Source: Roseomonas gilardii subsp. gilardii (GTDB lineage Bacteria; Pseudomonadota; Alphaproteobacteria; Acetobacterales; Acetobacteraceae). Taken from it: a stretch of 64,000 nt of DNA. Made by a program: the position numbers and the translations under genes. Under the pieces are notes generated by a model. The model did no database searches. It saw only the letters and a list, made by a program, of their open reading frames with translations, and had not been told where the DNA came from. Positions 47,889 to 60,012 of this stretch are shown here, piece by piece. The stretch spans positions 2,814,001 to 2,878,000 of the forward strand of contig NZ_CP095554.1 of assembly GCF_023078375.1 (NCBI RefSeq), in the 5' to 3' direction. How positions within the stretch are numbered: position 1 is the first letter of the stretch; each line of letters opens with the position of its first letter.

Positions 47889-48223
47889 TTGCGCCGAAAT
47901 CCCGCCGTATCCTTCACCATACTGGGCCTGCTGGCCGCACCGCTGCTGGCCTCGCCCGCCTGGGCCCAGAGTTCCACCCCGCGCGACACGTCGAACAGCG
48001 GCAGCAGCAGCGTGGGGAAGGGCACCAGCAGCAGCCCGGCGGTGACACCGCCCCGCAGCGGCTCCACCCCGCGGGACAACTCCAACACCGGCAGCAGCCA
48101 GGTCGGCCCCGGCAGAGCCCAGAGCCCGGCGGTGACGCCCCCCAGCCCGGTGCGACGCCCCGGGACGAGTCGGGCAGCGGCTCCTCTGCCCGTGGCGGGC
48201 CCGGTACAGGCCCGGCGCGTTAA
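47889..48223 (+). pseudogene. Small secreted three-repeat protein, frame broken by 1 base
   Basis: TTG start (AGGAG 8 bases upstream) and signal peptide RRNPAVSFTILGLLAAPLLA ending AWA-Q. The mature part is a Ser/Gly/Pro/Thr-rich repeat of about 30 residues: unit 1 from residue 29 (STPRDTSNSGSS), unit 2 (STPRDNSNTGSS), and unit 3 (ATPRDESGSGSS), which lies in a different frame. One extra C in CCCCCC at 48138-48143 joins unit 3 and gives a 111-residue protein ending at TAA 48223. As written, the frame instead runs on to 48254 with unrelated sequence. The repeat continuing across frames is strong evidence for an indel. Family unknown; probably a disordered periplasmic or surface protein. Confidence 0.75.
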
Positions 48224-48293
48224 GCCGCTCCGCGACCCGGAGGGCGGGGTATGAACCCCCGCCCTTGCGGCGGCCTGCCACAAGGGTGGGCTT

Positions 48294-49352
48294 TCACAGG
48301 GGGAGGATCAGGGTTTCGCCAAAGGCCGGGACGCGGAAGGCCATGTCCGGCAGGCCGGCGGCGCCGCGGGCGGCCTCCAGGCCCTTCACCGGTGCGTCGA
48401 AAGCCTCCCGTGTCAGGCGGAAGGTGCCGAAATGCATGGCGATGGCCGTTTCGATCCGCAGATCGGCACGCGCCTGGACGGCCTCGGCCGGGTCGACATG
48501 CACCACATGCATGAACCAGCGCGGCACGAAGGCGCCGATCGGCACCAGCCCAACGGCGAAGGGCCCCAGCCGGGCACCGATCTCGGCCAGATGCAGTCCA
48601 TAGGCGGTATCGCCGCAAAAGATCAGCCGCCCCCCGTCCCGGGCCCGCACCACGAAGCCACCCCAGAGCATACGGCCGCCGTCGAAGGGCGTGCGGGCGG
48701 AGAAGTGCTTCATCGGCAGATAGGTGGCCGTGGCCCCGCCGGGCAGAGGGGCATCCTGCCACCAGTCCAGTTCCACCGCCCCGGGCATCCCCCTGCGGGC
48801 CAGATAGGCGCCGTTCCCCAGCCCCGTGACGATCGGGACAGGATACAGCCGGCGCAAGGTCGGCAGGTCCATATGGTCGTAGTGGTTGTGGCTGAGCAGC
48901 ACCGCATCGACCGGTGGCAGCTTCTCCAGCGGGATCGCAGGAGGGCGGACCCGCTTCGGCCCGGCGAAGGCGAAGGGGCTGCAACGCTCGCTCCAGACCG
49001 GGTCGGTCAGCAAGGTGGGGCCCCCGGCGAAGCGCAGCAGGAAGCTGCTGTGGCCGATGAAGGTGACCGCCACATGGCCGGGCGGCGGCTCGGCCGGGGG
49101 CGGCTGCGGCGGGTCCTCGACCCGTTCCGGCCAGGGCGGCCCGGCGGGCTCGCGCGACAGGCGCCAGAGTGCCCGCCGCGTCTGCCCGGCGCGCGTGCCG
49201 TCGGGGTTGAGGAATCGCCCCCGGACCCGCTGCGCACCCCGGGCCGGGCCGGCGGGCGCTTCGGACGATCCCCCGGCCGGTCCCGTATCGTCCAGGTTCC
49301 ATACCGGGGCATCCTCCGGGACGTCCCCTGGGATGTCCCCTGGCAGGGTCAT
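48294..49352 (-). CDS. MBL-fold metallo-hydrolase (NAPE-PLD/UlaG-like)
   Basis: 352 residues. Metallo-beta-lactamase fold with the zinc motif LLSHNHYDHMD, the FIGHSSFLLRFAGGPTLLTD start typical of the NAPE-hydrolysing phospholipase D-like subgroup, GDTAYG and the C-terminal AMHFGTFRLTREAFD. The first 50 residues are Pro/Gly-rich low complexity. Start at ATG 49352, 10 bases after the DUF815 stop, so likely co-transcribed with it. Substrate is uncertain. Confidence 0.88.
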   Translation of the reverse strand: MTLPGDIPGDVPEDAPVWNLDDTGPAGGSSEAPAGPARGAQRVRGRFLNPDGTRAGQTRRALWRLSREPAGPPWPERVEDPPQPPPAEPPPGHVAVTFIGHSSFLLRFAGGPTLLTDPVWSERCSPFAFAGPKRVRPPAIPLEKLPPVDAVLLSHNHYDHMDLPTLRRLYPVPIVTGLGNGAYLARRGMPGAVELDWWQDAPLPGGATATYLPMKHFSARTPFDGGRMLWGGFVVRARDGGRLIFCGDTAYGLHLAEIGARLGPFAVGLVPIGAFVPRWFMHVVHVDPAEAVQARADLRIETAIAMHFGTFRLTREAFDAPVKGLEAARGAAGLPDMAFRVPAFGETLILPL

Positions 49353-49362
49353 ATCGGCCTGG

Positions 49363-50220
49363 TCATGCCGGCAGGGCATGCCCCAGGCGACCGGCGAGGT
49401 CGGTGACGAACTGCCAGGCGACGCGGCCGGAGCGGCTGCCACGCGTGACCTGCCATTCCTTGGCCTGGGCGTGCAGCTCCTCCCTCGGAAGGTCGAGGCC
49501 CAGTGCCCCGGCATAGCCTTCCACCATGGCCAGGAAGGTCGGCTGGTCGCAGTTGTGGAAGCCGATCCAGAGGCCGAAACGGTCGGACAGGCTGACCTTC
49601 TCCTCCACCGCCTCGCCCGGGTTGATCGCGGTGGAGCGCTCGTTCTCGATCATGTCGCGGGGCATCAGATGCCTGCGGTTCGAGGTGGCATAGAAGAGGA
49701 CATTGGCCGGGCGCCCCTCGATGCCGCCATCCAGCACGGATTTCAGCGCCTTGTAGTCGGCGTCCTCGCGCTCGAAGGACAGGTCGTCGCAGAAGACCAG
49801 GCAGCGGCGCGGCTGGGCGCGCAGGATGTTCAGCAGCTCCGGCAGGGTGCGGATGTCCTCGCGCTGGATCTCGATCAGCACCAGGCTGCCGGGCTTCTCC
49901 CGGTTGGCGGCGGCATGGGCGGCCTTGACCAGCGAGGACTTGCCCATGCCCCGGGCGCCCCAGAGCATGGCGTTGTTGGCGGGCAGGCCCCGGGCGAAGC
50001 GCCGGGTGTTCTCCAGCAGCAGCGCCTTCTGCGCCTCGACACCCTGGAGGAGGGAGACATCGACCGCCGCCACGCTGGGCACGGGGGCCAGGCGCGGCTC
50101 GGGGGCGGGATGCCAGACGAAGGCATCGGCGCCTTCCAGTGACGGCGGGGCGGGGGAGGCGGGGGCCAGGCGCTCCAGCGCCTCGGCGATCCGGAGCAGG
50201 GCCGGCAGAAGATCGGACAC
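49363..50220 (-). CDS. DUF815 AAA+ ATPase
   Basis: 285 residues. Walker A GARGMGKSSLVKAA, Walker B CLVFCDDLSFE, and YATSNRRHLMPRDM as sensor 1. DUF815 proteins are widely conserved in proteobacteria without assigned function. It is divergent from yajC, an arrangement often seen upstream of yajC-secDF in alphaproteobacteria. Confidence 0.9.
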   Translation of the reverse strand: MSDLLPALLRIAEALERLAPASPAPPSLEGADAFVWHPAPEPRLAPVPSVAAVDVSLLQGVEAQKALLLENTRRFARGLPANNAMLWGARGMGKSSLVKAAHAAANREKPGSLVLIEIQREDIRTLPELLNILRAQPRRCLVFCDDLSFEREDADYKALKSVLDGGIEGRPANVLFYATSNRRHLMPRDMIENERSTAINPGEAVEEKVSLSDRFGLWIGFHNCDQPTFLAMVEGYAGALGLDLPREELHAQAKEWQVTRGSRSGRVAWQFVTDLAGRLGHALPA

Positions 50221-50347
50221 TTGGAAGGGACTCGTTCGATGCGATGGACGGGAATGATGGGTTCGGCCCGTAAGGATGGGTTGACGGGCAGGGGGCGGAG
50301 GCTAGGTTCCGCCCCCATCCATCGCAAGCCGGGAAACTCCAACCCTC

Positions 50348-50698
50348 ATGCTCGTCTCCACCGCCTACGCGCAGGACGCCGCCGGAAGTGCCGGCGCCGC
50401 CGGAATCGTGATGCAGCTCGCCCCGATGCTGCTCATCTTCGTGGTCTTCTACTTCCTGCTGATCCGCCCGCAGCAGCGCAAGGCCAAGGAGCACCGCACC
50501 ATGCTGCAGTCGCTGAAGCGGAATGACCGCATCGTGACCGCGGGCGGCATCGTGGGCGTGATCACCAAGGTCAAGGAAGGCACGGACGAGGTCGAGGTCG
50601 AGATCGCCCCCAATGTCCGCGTCAACGTGCTGCGCGGCACGATCGGCAGCGTGGTGCGGCCCACCGCGGCCAACGACACGGCCGTGGCCAAGGGCTGA
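50348..50698 (+). CDS. yajC: Preprotein translocase subunit YajC
   Basis: 116-residue inner membrane protein that associates with SecDF. One N-terminal membrane helix (LAPMLLIFVVFYFLLIRPQ) followed by QRKAKEHRTMLQSLKRNDRI and VTAGGIVGVITKV. It is normally followed by secD and secF; here a strong terminator and sodB follow instead, so it is a single-gene unit. Confidence 0.95.
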   Translation: MLVSTAYAQDAAGSAGAAGIVMQLAPMLLIFVVFYFLLIRPQQRKAKEHRTMLQSLKRNDRIVTAGGIVGVITKVKEGTDEVEVEIAPNVRVNVLRGTIGSVVRPTAANDTAVAKG

Positions 50699-50737
50699 GG
50701 CGGGGGCCACCCGGGGCTGAACCCCTGGGGCGGTCGC

Positions 50738-50775
50738 GAAAAGGGGGAGCGCCAGCGATGGCGCTCCCCCTTTTC
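50738..50775. terminator. Perfect 16-bp bidirectional terminator
   Basis: Stem GAAAAGGGGGAGCGCC / GGCGCTCCCCCTTTTC with loop AGCGAT, and A/T runs on the two flanks inside the arms. It separates convergent yajC and sodB and should terminate both. Confidence 0.9.
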
Positions 50776-50816
50776 CGTTCCCGGGCGGCCCCCGCGGAGA
50801 GCCGCCCGGAGAGGGG

Positions 50817-51452
50817 TCAGGCCGACTGGCCGGACGTCAGGCCCTTGTCGAGCAGGCCGGCGACGAATTCCCAGTTCACCAGCTTGTCGAGGAAGTTGGA
50901 CAGGTAGTCCGGGCGGCGGTTGCGGAAGTCCAGGTAGTAGGAGTGCTCCCACACATCCACGCCGAGGAGGGGCGTGCCCTCGCCGGTGGAGATCGGGTTG
51001 GCGCCGTTCGGGGTCTTGGTGATCTTCAGCTTGCCCGAGGCATCCTGGATCAGCCAGGCCCAGCCGGAGCCGAACTGGCCGACGCCGGCCGCCTTGAAGT
51101 CGTCCTTGAACTTCTGCAGGCCGCCGAGGTCGCTGTCGATCTTCGCCTGCAGCGCGCCCGGGATCTTGTCGCCGCCGCCATTGGGCGACATCACCTGCCA
51201 GAACAGGATGTGGTTCCAGTGCTGGCCGGCCTGGTTCAGCACGGGCTGGCTGTCGGCGCCGCCCTTGCCGGCTTCGGCCACGATCTGCTCCAGAGTCTTG
51301 CCGGCGAGGCCCTTGCTTTCGATCAGGCCGTTCAGGGCGGTGACATAGGCCTGGTGGTGCTTGCCGTGATGCAGCTCCAGCGTCTCCTGGCACATGCCGC
51401 GGGCGGCGAGCGCGCCGGGATCATAGGGCAGAGGCGGAAGGCTGAAGGCCAT
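50817..51452 (-). CDS. sodB: Superoxide dismutase [Fe/Mn], Fe-like
   Basis: 211 residues. Metal ligands in ELHHGKHHQAYV (His28), AGQHWNHILFW, and DVWEHSYYLDF. Gln four residues before the second ligand histidine (QHWNH) resembles the iron-type arrangement (QVWNH in E. coli SodB), though cambialistic enzymes exist in this class. No signal peptide, so cytoplasmic. Start at ATG 51452 with GAGA upstream. It sits where secDF would be expected. Confidence 0.94.
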   Translation of the reverse strand: MAFSLPPLPYDPGALAARGMCQETLELHHGKHHQAYVTALNGLIESKGLAGKTLEQIVAEAGKGGADSQPVLNQAGQHWNHILFWQVMSPNGGGDKIPGALQAKIDSDLGGLQKFKDDFKAAGVGQFGSGWAWLIQDASGKLKITKTPNGANPISTGEGTPLLGVDVWEHSYYLDFRNRRPDYLSNFLDKLVNWEFVAGLLDKGLTSGQSA

Positions 51453-51550
51453 GAGAGGTCTCCCCAATGTTGAAACCGGCGGGAAGGTGGGCGGCTCCCC
51501 GTGAGGCGTCAACCTTGCGGGGCGGGCTTTGCGGCGCCAGAAGGCGGCCG

Positions 51551-52368
51551 ATGGCTGAATTGTCGGAGATCGGCGCGATCGCGCGCCGCAGCGACCCGGA
51601 TCGCTTCCTCTGCGCGCTCTTCGCGCCACCGGAGAAGCGCGAGGCACTGTTTACGCTGATCGCTTTCAACAACGAACTCGCCCGCGCCCGCGAGGTGGCG
51701 AGCCAGCCGATGATGGCGCTGATCCGCCTGCAATGGTGGCGCGATTCGCTGGACGAGATGGCGGCGGCCCGGCCGGCGCGACGGCACGAGGTGGCGGGGC
51801 CGCTGCACGCGCTCGTCACCGCCGGGGTGCTGGAGGCGGCGGATCTCCAGGCCATGCTGGATGCGCGGGAGGCGGAGGCCGAGGAGATCGAGAGCCGGGG
51901 GGCCTTCGAGAGCTATCTGCGCGGCTCGGCCGGTGGCTTCGCGGTGGCGGCGGGGCGGTTGCTGGGGGTGCCGCCGGCCCTGCTGCCGGCGCTGCAATCG
52001 GCGGGCGCCGGCTATGGGCTGGCCGGGGTGCTGCGGTCCCTGCCGCTCCAGGCGCGGCAGGGGCGCAACCTGCTGCCGGTGGAGATGCTGGCCGATGGGG
52101 AGAGGTGGAGGGGATCGCGCCCGATTCCCCCGCCGTGATCGCGGTGGCACGGCGCTTGGCGACGGAAGCCCTCCCCGTGCTGGCGCAGGCGCGGGAGGCG
52201 CTGCGGGGCCTGCCGAAGCCGGCCATCGCCGCCGCCCTGCCGCTGGTCCTGGCACGACGGGACCTGGGGCGGATCGCCGCCGGGGCCGACCTGTCGCGGC
52301 CGCCCGGGCCGCGCGGCGGCCTGGACCGGATCGCCGTGGCCTGGGCCGGGCTGCGCGGGCGGGTCTAG
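51551..52368 (+). pseudogene. Squalene/phytoene synthase family, NDUFAF6-like, frame broken by 1 base
   Basis: All-alpha trans-prenyltransferase-fold protein. The Asp-rich motifs of true squalene/phytoene synthases are absent; instead IAFNNELARAREVASQPMMA and LIRLQWWRDSLDEM match mitochondrial NDUFAF6, a complex I assembly factor. The frame from ATG 51551 breaks near 52097-52112 (LLPVEMLADGE), and the rest (EGIAPDSPAVIAVARRLATE to the stop at 52368) is in another frame. One extra G in GGGG at 52097-52100 gives DGGEVEGIAPD and a protein of about 272 residues. Probably intact in reality. Confidence 0.82.
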
Positions 52369-52383
52369 CGGGCACGGGTCGGT

Positions 52384-52603
52384 TCAGGTGCCGCGCTGCA
52401 ACTGCGCCACGTAGGAGCGGTTCCAGCACGGGCTGATCATTACCTCCGCCTGGCTGCCCGAGGCGCGGATACGGCTGGCGAGACATCCTCCAGGGGCGTC
52501 GTCCGCCTTCCGGTGAGGAGGATCCCCGCGCCCTCCTCCGCCAAAGCGAGGGCCGCCGCCTCGCCGATGCCGGCCCCGTCACCCAGGCCACCTGGCCTGC
52601 CAT
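52384..52603 (-). pseudogene. Truncated short-chain dehydrogenase remnant
   Basis: Starts MAGQVAWVTG, the beginning of an SDR Rossmann fold; the next block (GIGEAAALALAEEGAGILLT, then GRRTTPLEDV) is in a second frame, joined by one extra C in CCCC at 52574-52577, and the end (SRIRASGSQAEV, stop at 52384) is back in a third frame after about 52480. Even repaired it is only about 74 residues with no catalytic Tyr-Lys, so it is a real gene fragment: an SDR start followed by a C-terminal piece (NRSYVAQLQRGT) I cannot assign. Confidence 0.7.
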
Positions 52604-52683
52604 TCCGCTCTCCCTCCACCGGAACGGGCGGGAGCGTGGGGCCGTCGCGCACCGCCTGGGAACAGGGGGTGCGGAGCCGGATG

Positions 52684-55686
<3,003 letters not shown>

Positions 55687-55827
55687 GCTGGTGTCCTGGG
55701 CTGTGTCCTGGCCGGAGGCGGTGCGGCGGCCGGGACGGCGGGTCCGGGAGGGGGACCGGGGAGGAAGACTGTCGGGCAAAGCGGGTGGGTCCCTGAAGGT
55801 TCCCGTGGAACATGCTGTGAGGGGCGG

Positions 55828-55856
55828 ATTATGGCAGGATCTGCGGCTCAGTTCAC
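55828..55856 (-). promoter_or_regulatory. uvrA promoter
   Basis: On the minus strand, GTGAAC (55856-55851) and CATAAT (55833-55828) are 17 bases apart. The -35 is part of the LexA box, as expected for an SOS promoter. Predicted transcript start is about 55821. Confidence 0.65.
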
Positions 55857-55865
55857 ATTGTGTTC
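55851..55865. promoter_or_regulatory. LexA (SOS) box, alphaproteobacterial type
   Basis: GTTC-ACATTGT-GTTC, an exact GTTC-N7-GTTC direct repeat, the LexA operator of alphaproteobacteria. Placed between divergent uvrA and ssb and covering the uvrA -35 box. Confidence 0.85.
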
Positions 55866-55930
55866 TTGCAACCGTGATACCATATCCACGCCGTGGGTGG
55901 AGGTCGCCGGGGGCGCCTCCGCCTGCTTCC

Positions 55931-55986
55931 CGGGCGAACTTCCCCTGGGGGTGGCGAGCGCCGCTTGCCTTGGGTAAGTTCGCCCG
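55931..55986. repeat. 11-bp inverted repeat in the ssb leader
   Basis: CGGGCGAACTT (55931-55941) and AAGTTCGCCCG (55976-55986) are perfect reverse complements 34 bases apart; the loop holds a second near-perfect hairpin (GGCGAGC-GCC-GCTTGCC). The whole could fold as a two-tiered structure in the ssb leader. Apart from this, the promoter and the LexA box, I see no gene in 55687-56095. Confidence 0.65.
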
Positions 55987-56095
55987 ACCCTGTCGGCGGT
56001 GCCGCACGGGGCGATACGAGTCGGCCCGGTGTCCTGTCCCACTCTCCCCTTGGCCGGGGCGATGGGAGGCCCGATGCCAGGCAAGAGGTGGATGA

Positions 56096-56653
56096 ATGGC
56101 CGGCAGCGTCAACAAGGTGATCCTGGTGGGCAATCTGGGGCGCGACCCCGAGGTCCGCAACTTCCAGAACGGCGGCAAGGTGGTGAACCTGCGCATCGCC
56201 ACCAGCGAGACCTACAAGGACCGCGAGGGGAACCGCCAGGAGCGGACCGAGTGGCACTCCGTGGCGATCTTCAACGAGCGCCTGGGCGAGGTGGCCGAGA
56301 AGTACCTGCGCAAGGGCTCCACGGTCTATATCGAGGGCAAGCTCGAAACCCGGAAGTGGCAGGACAAGGACGGCCAGGACCGCTACACCACCGAGATCGT
56401 GCTGCGGAACTTCGGCGGCGAGCTGACCATGATCGGCGGCCGCCCCAGTGGCGGCGAAGGCGGTGAGGGCGGCGGCTTTTCCGGCGGCGGTGGCGGCTTC
56501 GGGGGTGGTGGACGCTCCGGCGGCGGCGACCGTGGCGGCTTCGGCGGCGGCTCCCCGGGTGGTGGTGCCGGCGGGCGGTCCCCGTCGCGCGGTGGCGGTG
56601 GTGGCGGTTGGGATGCGCCGAAGGGCGACCTGGATGACGACATCCCGTTCTGA
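56096..56653 (+). CDS. ssb: Single-stranded DNA-binding protein
   Basis: 185 residues: OB-fold at about 1-110 ([20 protein letters not shown], then [20 protein letters not shown]), a Gly-rich flexible linker, and the acidic tip DLDDDIPF that recruits repair and replication proteins. GAGGTGG lies just before the ATG. Divergent from uvrA, with a LexA box and structured leader between, so probably partly SOS-controlled. gyrA follows after 58 bases. Confidence 0.97.
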   Translation: MAGSVNKVILVGNLGRDPEVRNFQNGGKVVNLRIATSETYKDREGNRQERTEWHSVAIFNERLGEVAEKYLRKGSTVYIEGKLETRKWQDKDGQDRYTTEIVLRNFGGELTMIGGRPSGGEGGEGGGFSGGGGGFGGGGRSGGGDRGGFGGGSPGGGAGGRSPSRGGGGGGWDAPKGDLDDDIPF

Positions 56654-56711
56654 GGCCCGATGACCGAACCGGCCCCCATTTTTGGCCCGAGCGAATTTCT
56701 AGGATGACAGC

Positions 56712-59486
56712 GTGAGCGAGACCGAGGACGGCGCCGACAACGGCGGGGATGAGAATGGCGCGGGCATTCCGCTGAGCGGGACGCCCGTCGCGCTCGAGGA
56801 GGAGATGCGCCGCTCCTACCTCGACTATGCGATGAGCGTGATCGTCTCGCGTGCCCTGCCGGATGCGCGGGACGGGCTGAAGCCCGTGCACCGGCGCATC
56901 CTCTTCGCCATGCACGAGGCCGGCTACACGCCGGACAAGCCGCACCGCAAGTCGGCCCGCGTGGTCGGCGACGTGATGGGTGTCTATCACCCGCATGGCG
57001 ACGCGGCGATCTACGATGCCATGGTCCGCATGGCGCAGCCCTTCTCCATGCGGCTGCCGCTGATCGACGGGCAGGGGAATTTCGGCTCCATCGACGGCGA
57101 TCCGCCGGCGGCGATGCGCTACACGGAGGCCCGGCTGGCGAAGTCCGCCGCCGCGCTGCTGGCCGGCATCGACGAGGACACGGTCGATTTCCAGCCGAAC
57201 TACGACGAGAGCGCGCAGGAGCCGCGCGTGCTCCCGGCGGCCTTCCCGAACCTGCTGGTCAATGGCGCCAATGGCATCGCCGTCGGCATGGCGACGAACA
57301 TCCCGACGCATAATGCGGGCGAGATCATCGATGCCACGCTGGCGATGATCCGCGAGCCCGACATCTCGCTGGAGGAGCTGATCCGGATCGTCCCCGGGCC
57401 GGATTTCCCGACCGGCGGGCTGATCCTGGGCCGCGCCGGCATCCGCTCCGCTTATGAGACCGGCAAGGGCGGCATCCCGCTGCGTGCGCGCACCGCGATC
57501 GAGGAGTTGCGCGGCGGCCGCAATGCCATCGTGGTCACCGAGATCCCCTATCAGGTCAACAAAACCTCGCTGCTGGAGCGCATCGCGGAGCTGGTCCGCT
57601 CCAAGCAGGTGGAGGGCATCTCCGACCTGCGCGACGAGAGCGACCGCTCCGGCATGCGCATCGTGATCGAGCTGCGGCGCGAGGCGACGCCGGAGGTAGT
57701 GCTGAACCAGCTCTATCGCTTCACGCAGTTGCAGATCTCCTTCGCCGCGAACATCCTGGCGCTGGACAAGGGCCGTCCGCGGCAGATGGGGCTGAAGGAC
57801 GCGCTGCGCGCCTTCATCGACTTCCGCGAGGAGGTGATCCTCCGCCGTTCGCGCCACCGGCTGAGCAAGGCGCGCGAACGCGGCCACCTGTTGATCGGCC
57901 TGGCCATCGCCGTCGCCAATATCGACGAGGTCATCCGCCTGATCCGGCAGAGCCCCGATGCCAACACGGCGCGCGAGGCGCTGATGGCGCGCGCCTGGCC
58001 GGCGGGCGATGTCGGCGCGCTGCTGGCGCTGGTAGATGACAGCGGCAATGTCGTGATCGACGATACCGTTCACCTGACGGAGACCCAGGCGCGCGGCATC
58101 CTGGAACTGCGGCTCCAGCGCCTCACCGGCCTGGAGCGCGAGAAGATCGTCGCCGAGCTGGACGAGGTCGGCGGCCGGATCCGGGAGCTGCTGGACATCC
58201 TGGCCAGCCATGTGCGCCGGCTGGAGCTGATGTCGCAGGAACTCGCCGAGGTCCGCGCCCAGATCGCCACGCCGCGCGTCACCGAGATCGTCGATGGCGT
58301 GCTGGACCAGGACGACGAGAGCCTGATCGAGCCCGGCCTCATGGTCGTGACCATGACCCGCGACGGCTATGTGAAGCGCACCACGCTGGAAAGCTTCCGC
58401 GCGCAGAACCGTGGCGGGCGCGGGCGTTCCGCCGCCGGGACGCGCGAGGATGACGTGGTGGTGCGTTCCTTCAACGCGCACACGCATCAATGGGTGCTGT
58501 TCTTCACCAGCCGGGGCATGGCCTTCCGCGAGAAGGTCTGGAAGCTGCCGCTGGCCAGCCCGACGGCGCGCGGCCGGTCGTTGCGCCAGCTCCTGCAATT
58601 GCAGCAGGACGAACAGGTGACGGCGGTGCTGCCGCTGCCGCAGGATGAGAGCCTGTGGGAGAACCTGCATCTCGTCTTCGCCACGGCCAGCGGCAATGTC
58701 CGGCGCAACCGGCTGTCGGATTTCCGCAATGTCCGTTCCTCCGGCCTGATCGCCATGAAGCTGGACGAAGGCGACAGCCTGATCGGCGTGCAGACCTGCC
58801 GCGAGGGTGACGACGTGATGCTGGCGACCCGCAACGGGCGCTGCATCCGCTTTGTCGCGGAAACCGACACGCTGCGCGTCTTCGCCGGGCGTGACAGCAC
58901 CGGCGTGCGTGGCATCAGGCTGGCGGATGGCGACGGGGTGATCGCGCTGTCCGTGCTGCGCCATGTCGAGGCGGACAGTGCCGAGCGCGCCGCCTATCTG
59001 AAGGCCGCCGCCGCCAGGCGCCGAAGCGGCGCCGAGGCGGAGGAGGGCGCCGAGGAGGCCGCATCCCCCGAAGCGCCTGTGGACGCGGATGAGCCTTCGG
59101 AGGATGGTGAGGAGGTCGCGCTCTCCGCCGAACGCTTTGCCGAGCTGGAGGCGGCCGAGGAGCTGCTGCTGGTCGTGACCGACCAGGGCTTCGGCAAGCG
59201 TTCCTCCGCCTATGAATACCGTGTCTCCGGCCGTGCCGGGCAGGGGATCGCCAATATCAGCCTGAGCAAGCGCACGGGACGCGAGGTCGTGGCGACCTTC
59301 CCTGCCAAGCCGGGCGATGATGTCATGCTCGTCACCGACAACGGTCGGCTGATTCGCCTGCCGGTGGATCAGGTGCGGGTCACGGGGAGGACATCGATGG
59401 GCGTCACCATGCTGCGGCTGGATGATAACGAACGCGTGACATCCTGTTTCCCGGTCGTGGATGACGGGGAGGGGGAGGATGGCTGA
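56712..59486 (+). CDS. gyrA: DNA gyrase subunit A
   Basis: 924 residues. Active-site Tyr138 ([10 protein letters not shown]), winged-helix block [19 protein letters not shown], and the GyrA-box [10 protein letters not shown] that marks gyrase rather than topoisomerase IV. The quinolone-determining serine (E. coli Ser83) is Ala98; the acidic anchor (E. coli Asp87) is Asp102. The C-terminal pinwheel carries an acidic insert (about 773-803, rich in Glu/Ala/Pro). GTG start. It overlaps coaD by 8 bases. Confidence 0.96.
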   Translation: MSETEDGADNGGDENGAGIPLSGTPVALEEEMRRSYLDYAMSVIVSRALPDARDGLKPVHRRILFAMHEAGYTPDKPHRKSARVVGDVMGVYHPHGDAAIYDAMVRMAQPFSMRLPLIDGQGNFGSIDGDPPAAMRYTEARLAKSAAALLAGIDEDTVDFQPNYDESAQEPRVLPAAFPNLLVNGANGIAVGMATNIPTHNAGEIIDATLAMIREPDISLEELIRIVPGPDFPTGGLILGRAGIRSAYETGKGGIPLRARTAIEELRGGRNAIVVTEIPYQVNKTSLLERIAELVRSKQVEGISDLRDESDRSGMRIVIELRREATPEVVLNQLYRFTQLQISFAANILALDKGRPRQMGLKDALRAFIDFREEVILRRSRHRLSKARERGHLLIGLAIAVANIDEVIRLIRQSPDANTAREALMARAWPAGDVGALLALVDDSGNVVIDDTVHLTETQARGILELRLQRLTGLEREKIVAELDEVGGRIRELLDILASHVRRLELMSQELAEVRAQIATPRVTEIVDGVLDQDDESLIEPGLMVVTMTRDGYVKRTTLESFRAQNRGGRGRSAAGTREDDVVVRSFNAHTHQWVLFFTSRGMAFREKVWKLPLASPTARGRSLRQLLQLQQDEQVTAVLPLPQDESLWENLHLVFATASGNVRRNRLSDFRNVRSSGLIAMKLDEGDSLIGVQTCREGDDVMLATRNGRCIRFVAETDTLRVFAGRDSTGVRGIRLADGDGVIALSVLRHVEADSAERAAYLKAAAARRRSGAEAEEGAEEAASPEAPVDADEPSEDGEEVALSAERFAELEAAEELLLVVTDQGFGKRSSAYEYRVSGRAGQGIANISLSKRTGREVVATFPAKPGDDVMLVTDNGRLIRLPVDQVRVTGRTSMGVTMLRLDDNERVTSCFPVVDDGEGEDG

Positions 59487-60006
59487 GTCCGGCCGCGCCG
59501 AGCGGGTCGGCCTCTACCCGGGAACCTTCGACCCGGTCACCAACGGTCACCTGGACGTCATCGGCCGGGCGGCGCGCCTGGTGGACCGGCTGGTCATCGG
59601 CGTCGCCGTGAATGCGGGGAAGGGGCCGCTTTTTCCGATGGAGGAGCGGGTTGAGCTCGTCCGGGCGGAGATGCAGGCGGTGACCGACCGGACCGGCACA
59701 CCGATCGATGTGTGCCCCTTCGACAACCTGCTGATCGGCTTCGCGCGCGAGGTCGGCGCCAGAATGATCGTGCGCGGCCTGCGGGCCGTGTCGGATTTCG
59801 ACTATGAGTTCCAGATGGCAGGCATGAACCACCGGCTGGACAATGGCATCGAGACGGTGTTCTTGATGGCCAGCGAGCGCAACCAGTTCATTTCCTCGCG
59901 TTTCGTGAAGGAAATCGCGCGGCTGGGTGGGGATGTCTCATCTTTCGTGCCCGCCCTGACGCTCGAACGCACGCTGGCCCGCGTGCGGAATGCCACGGGA
60001 GAGTAG
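59479..60006 (+). CDS. coaD: Pantetheine-phosphate adenylyltransferase
   Basis: Penultimate step of coenzyme A synthesis. [15 protein letters not shown] holds the nucleotidyl-transferase TNGH motif; the second signature is [20 protein letters not shown]. 175 residues. ATG at 59479 inside the gyrA 3' end with GGGGGAGG upstream. The gyrA-coaD-ppi order is common in alphaproteobacteria. Confidence 0.96.
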   Translation: MAESGRAERVGLYPGTFDPVTNGHLDVIGRAARLVDRLVIGVAVNAGKGPLFPMEERVELVRAEMQAVTDRTGTPIDVCPFDNLLIGFAREVGARMIVRGLRAVSDFDYEFQMAGMNHRLDNGIETVFLMASERNQFISSRFVKEIARLGGDVSSFVPALTLERTLARVRNATGE

Positions 60007-60012
60007 TTCCAG

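Noticed and set aside
56271-58964. 897-codon minus-strand frame antisense to ssb and gyrA
   Set aside because: Shadow of gyrA codon bias; no recognisable domain.
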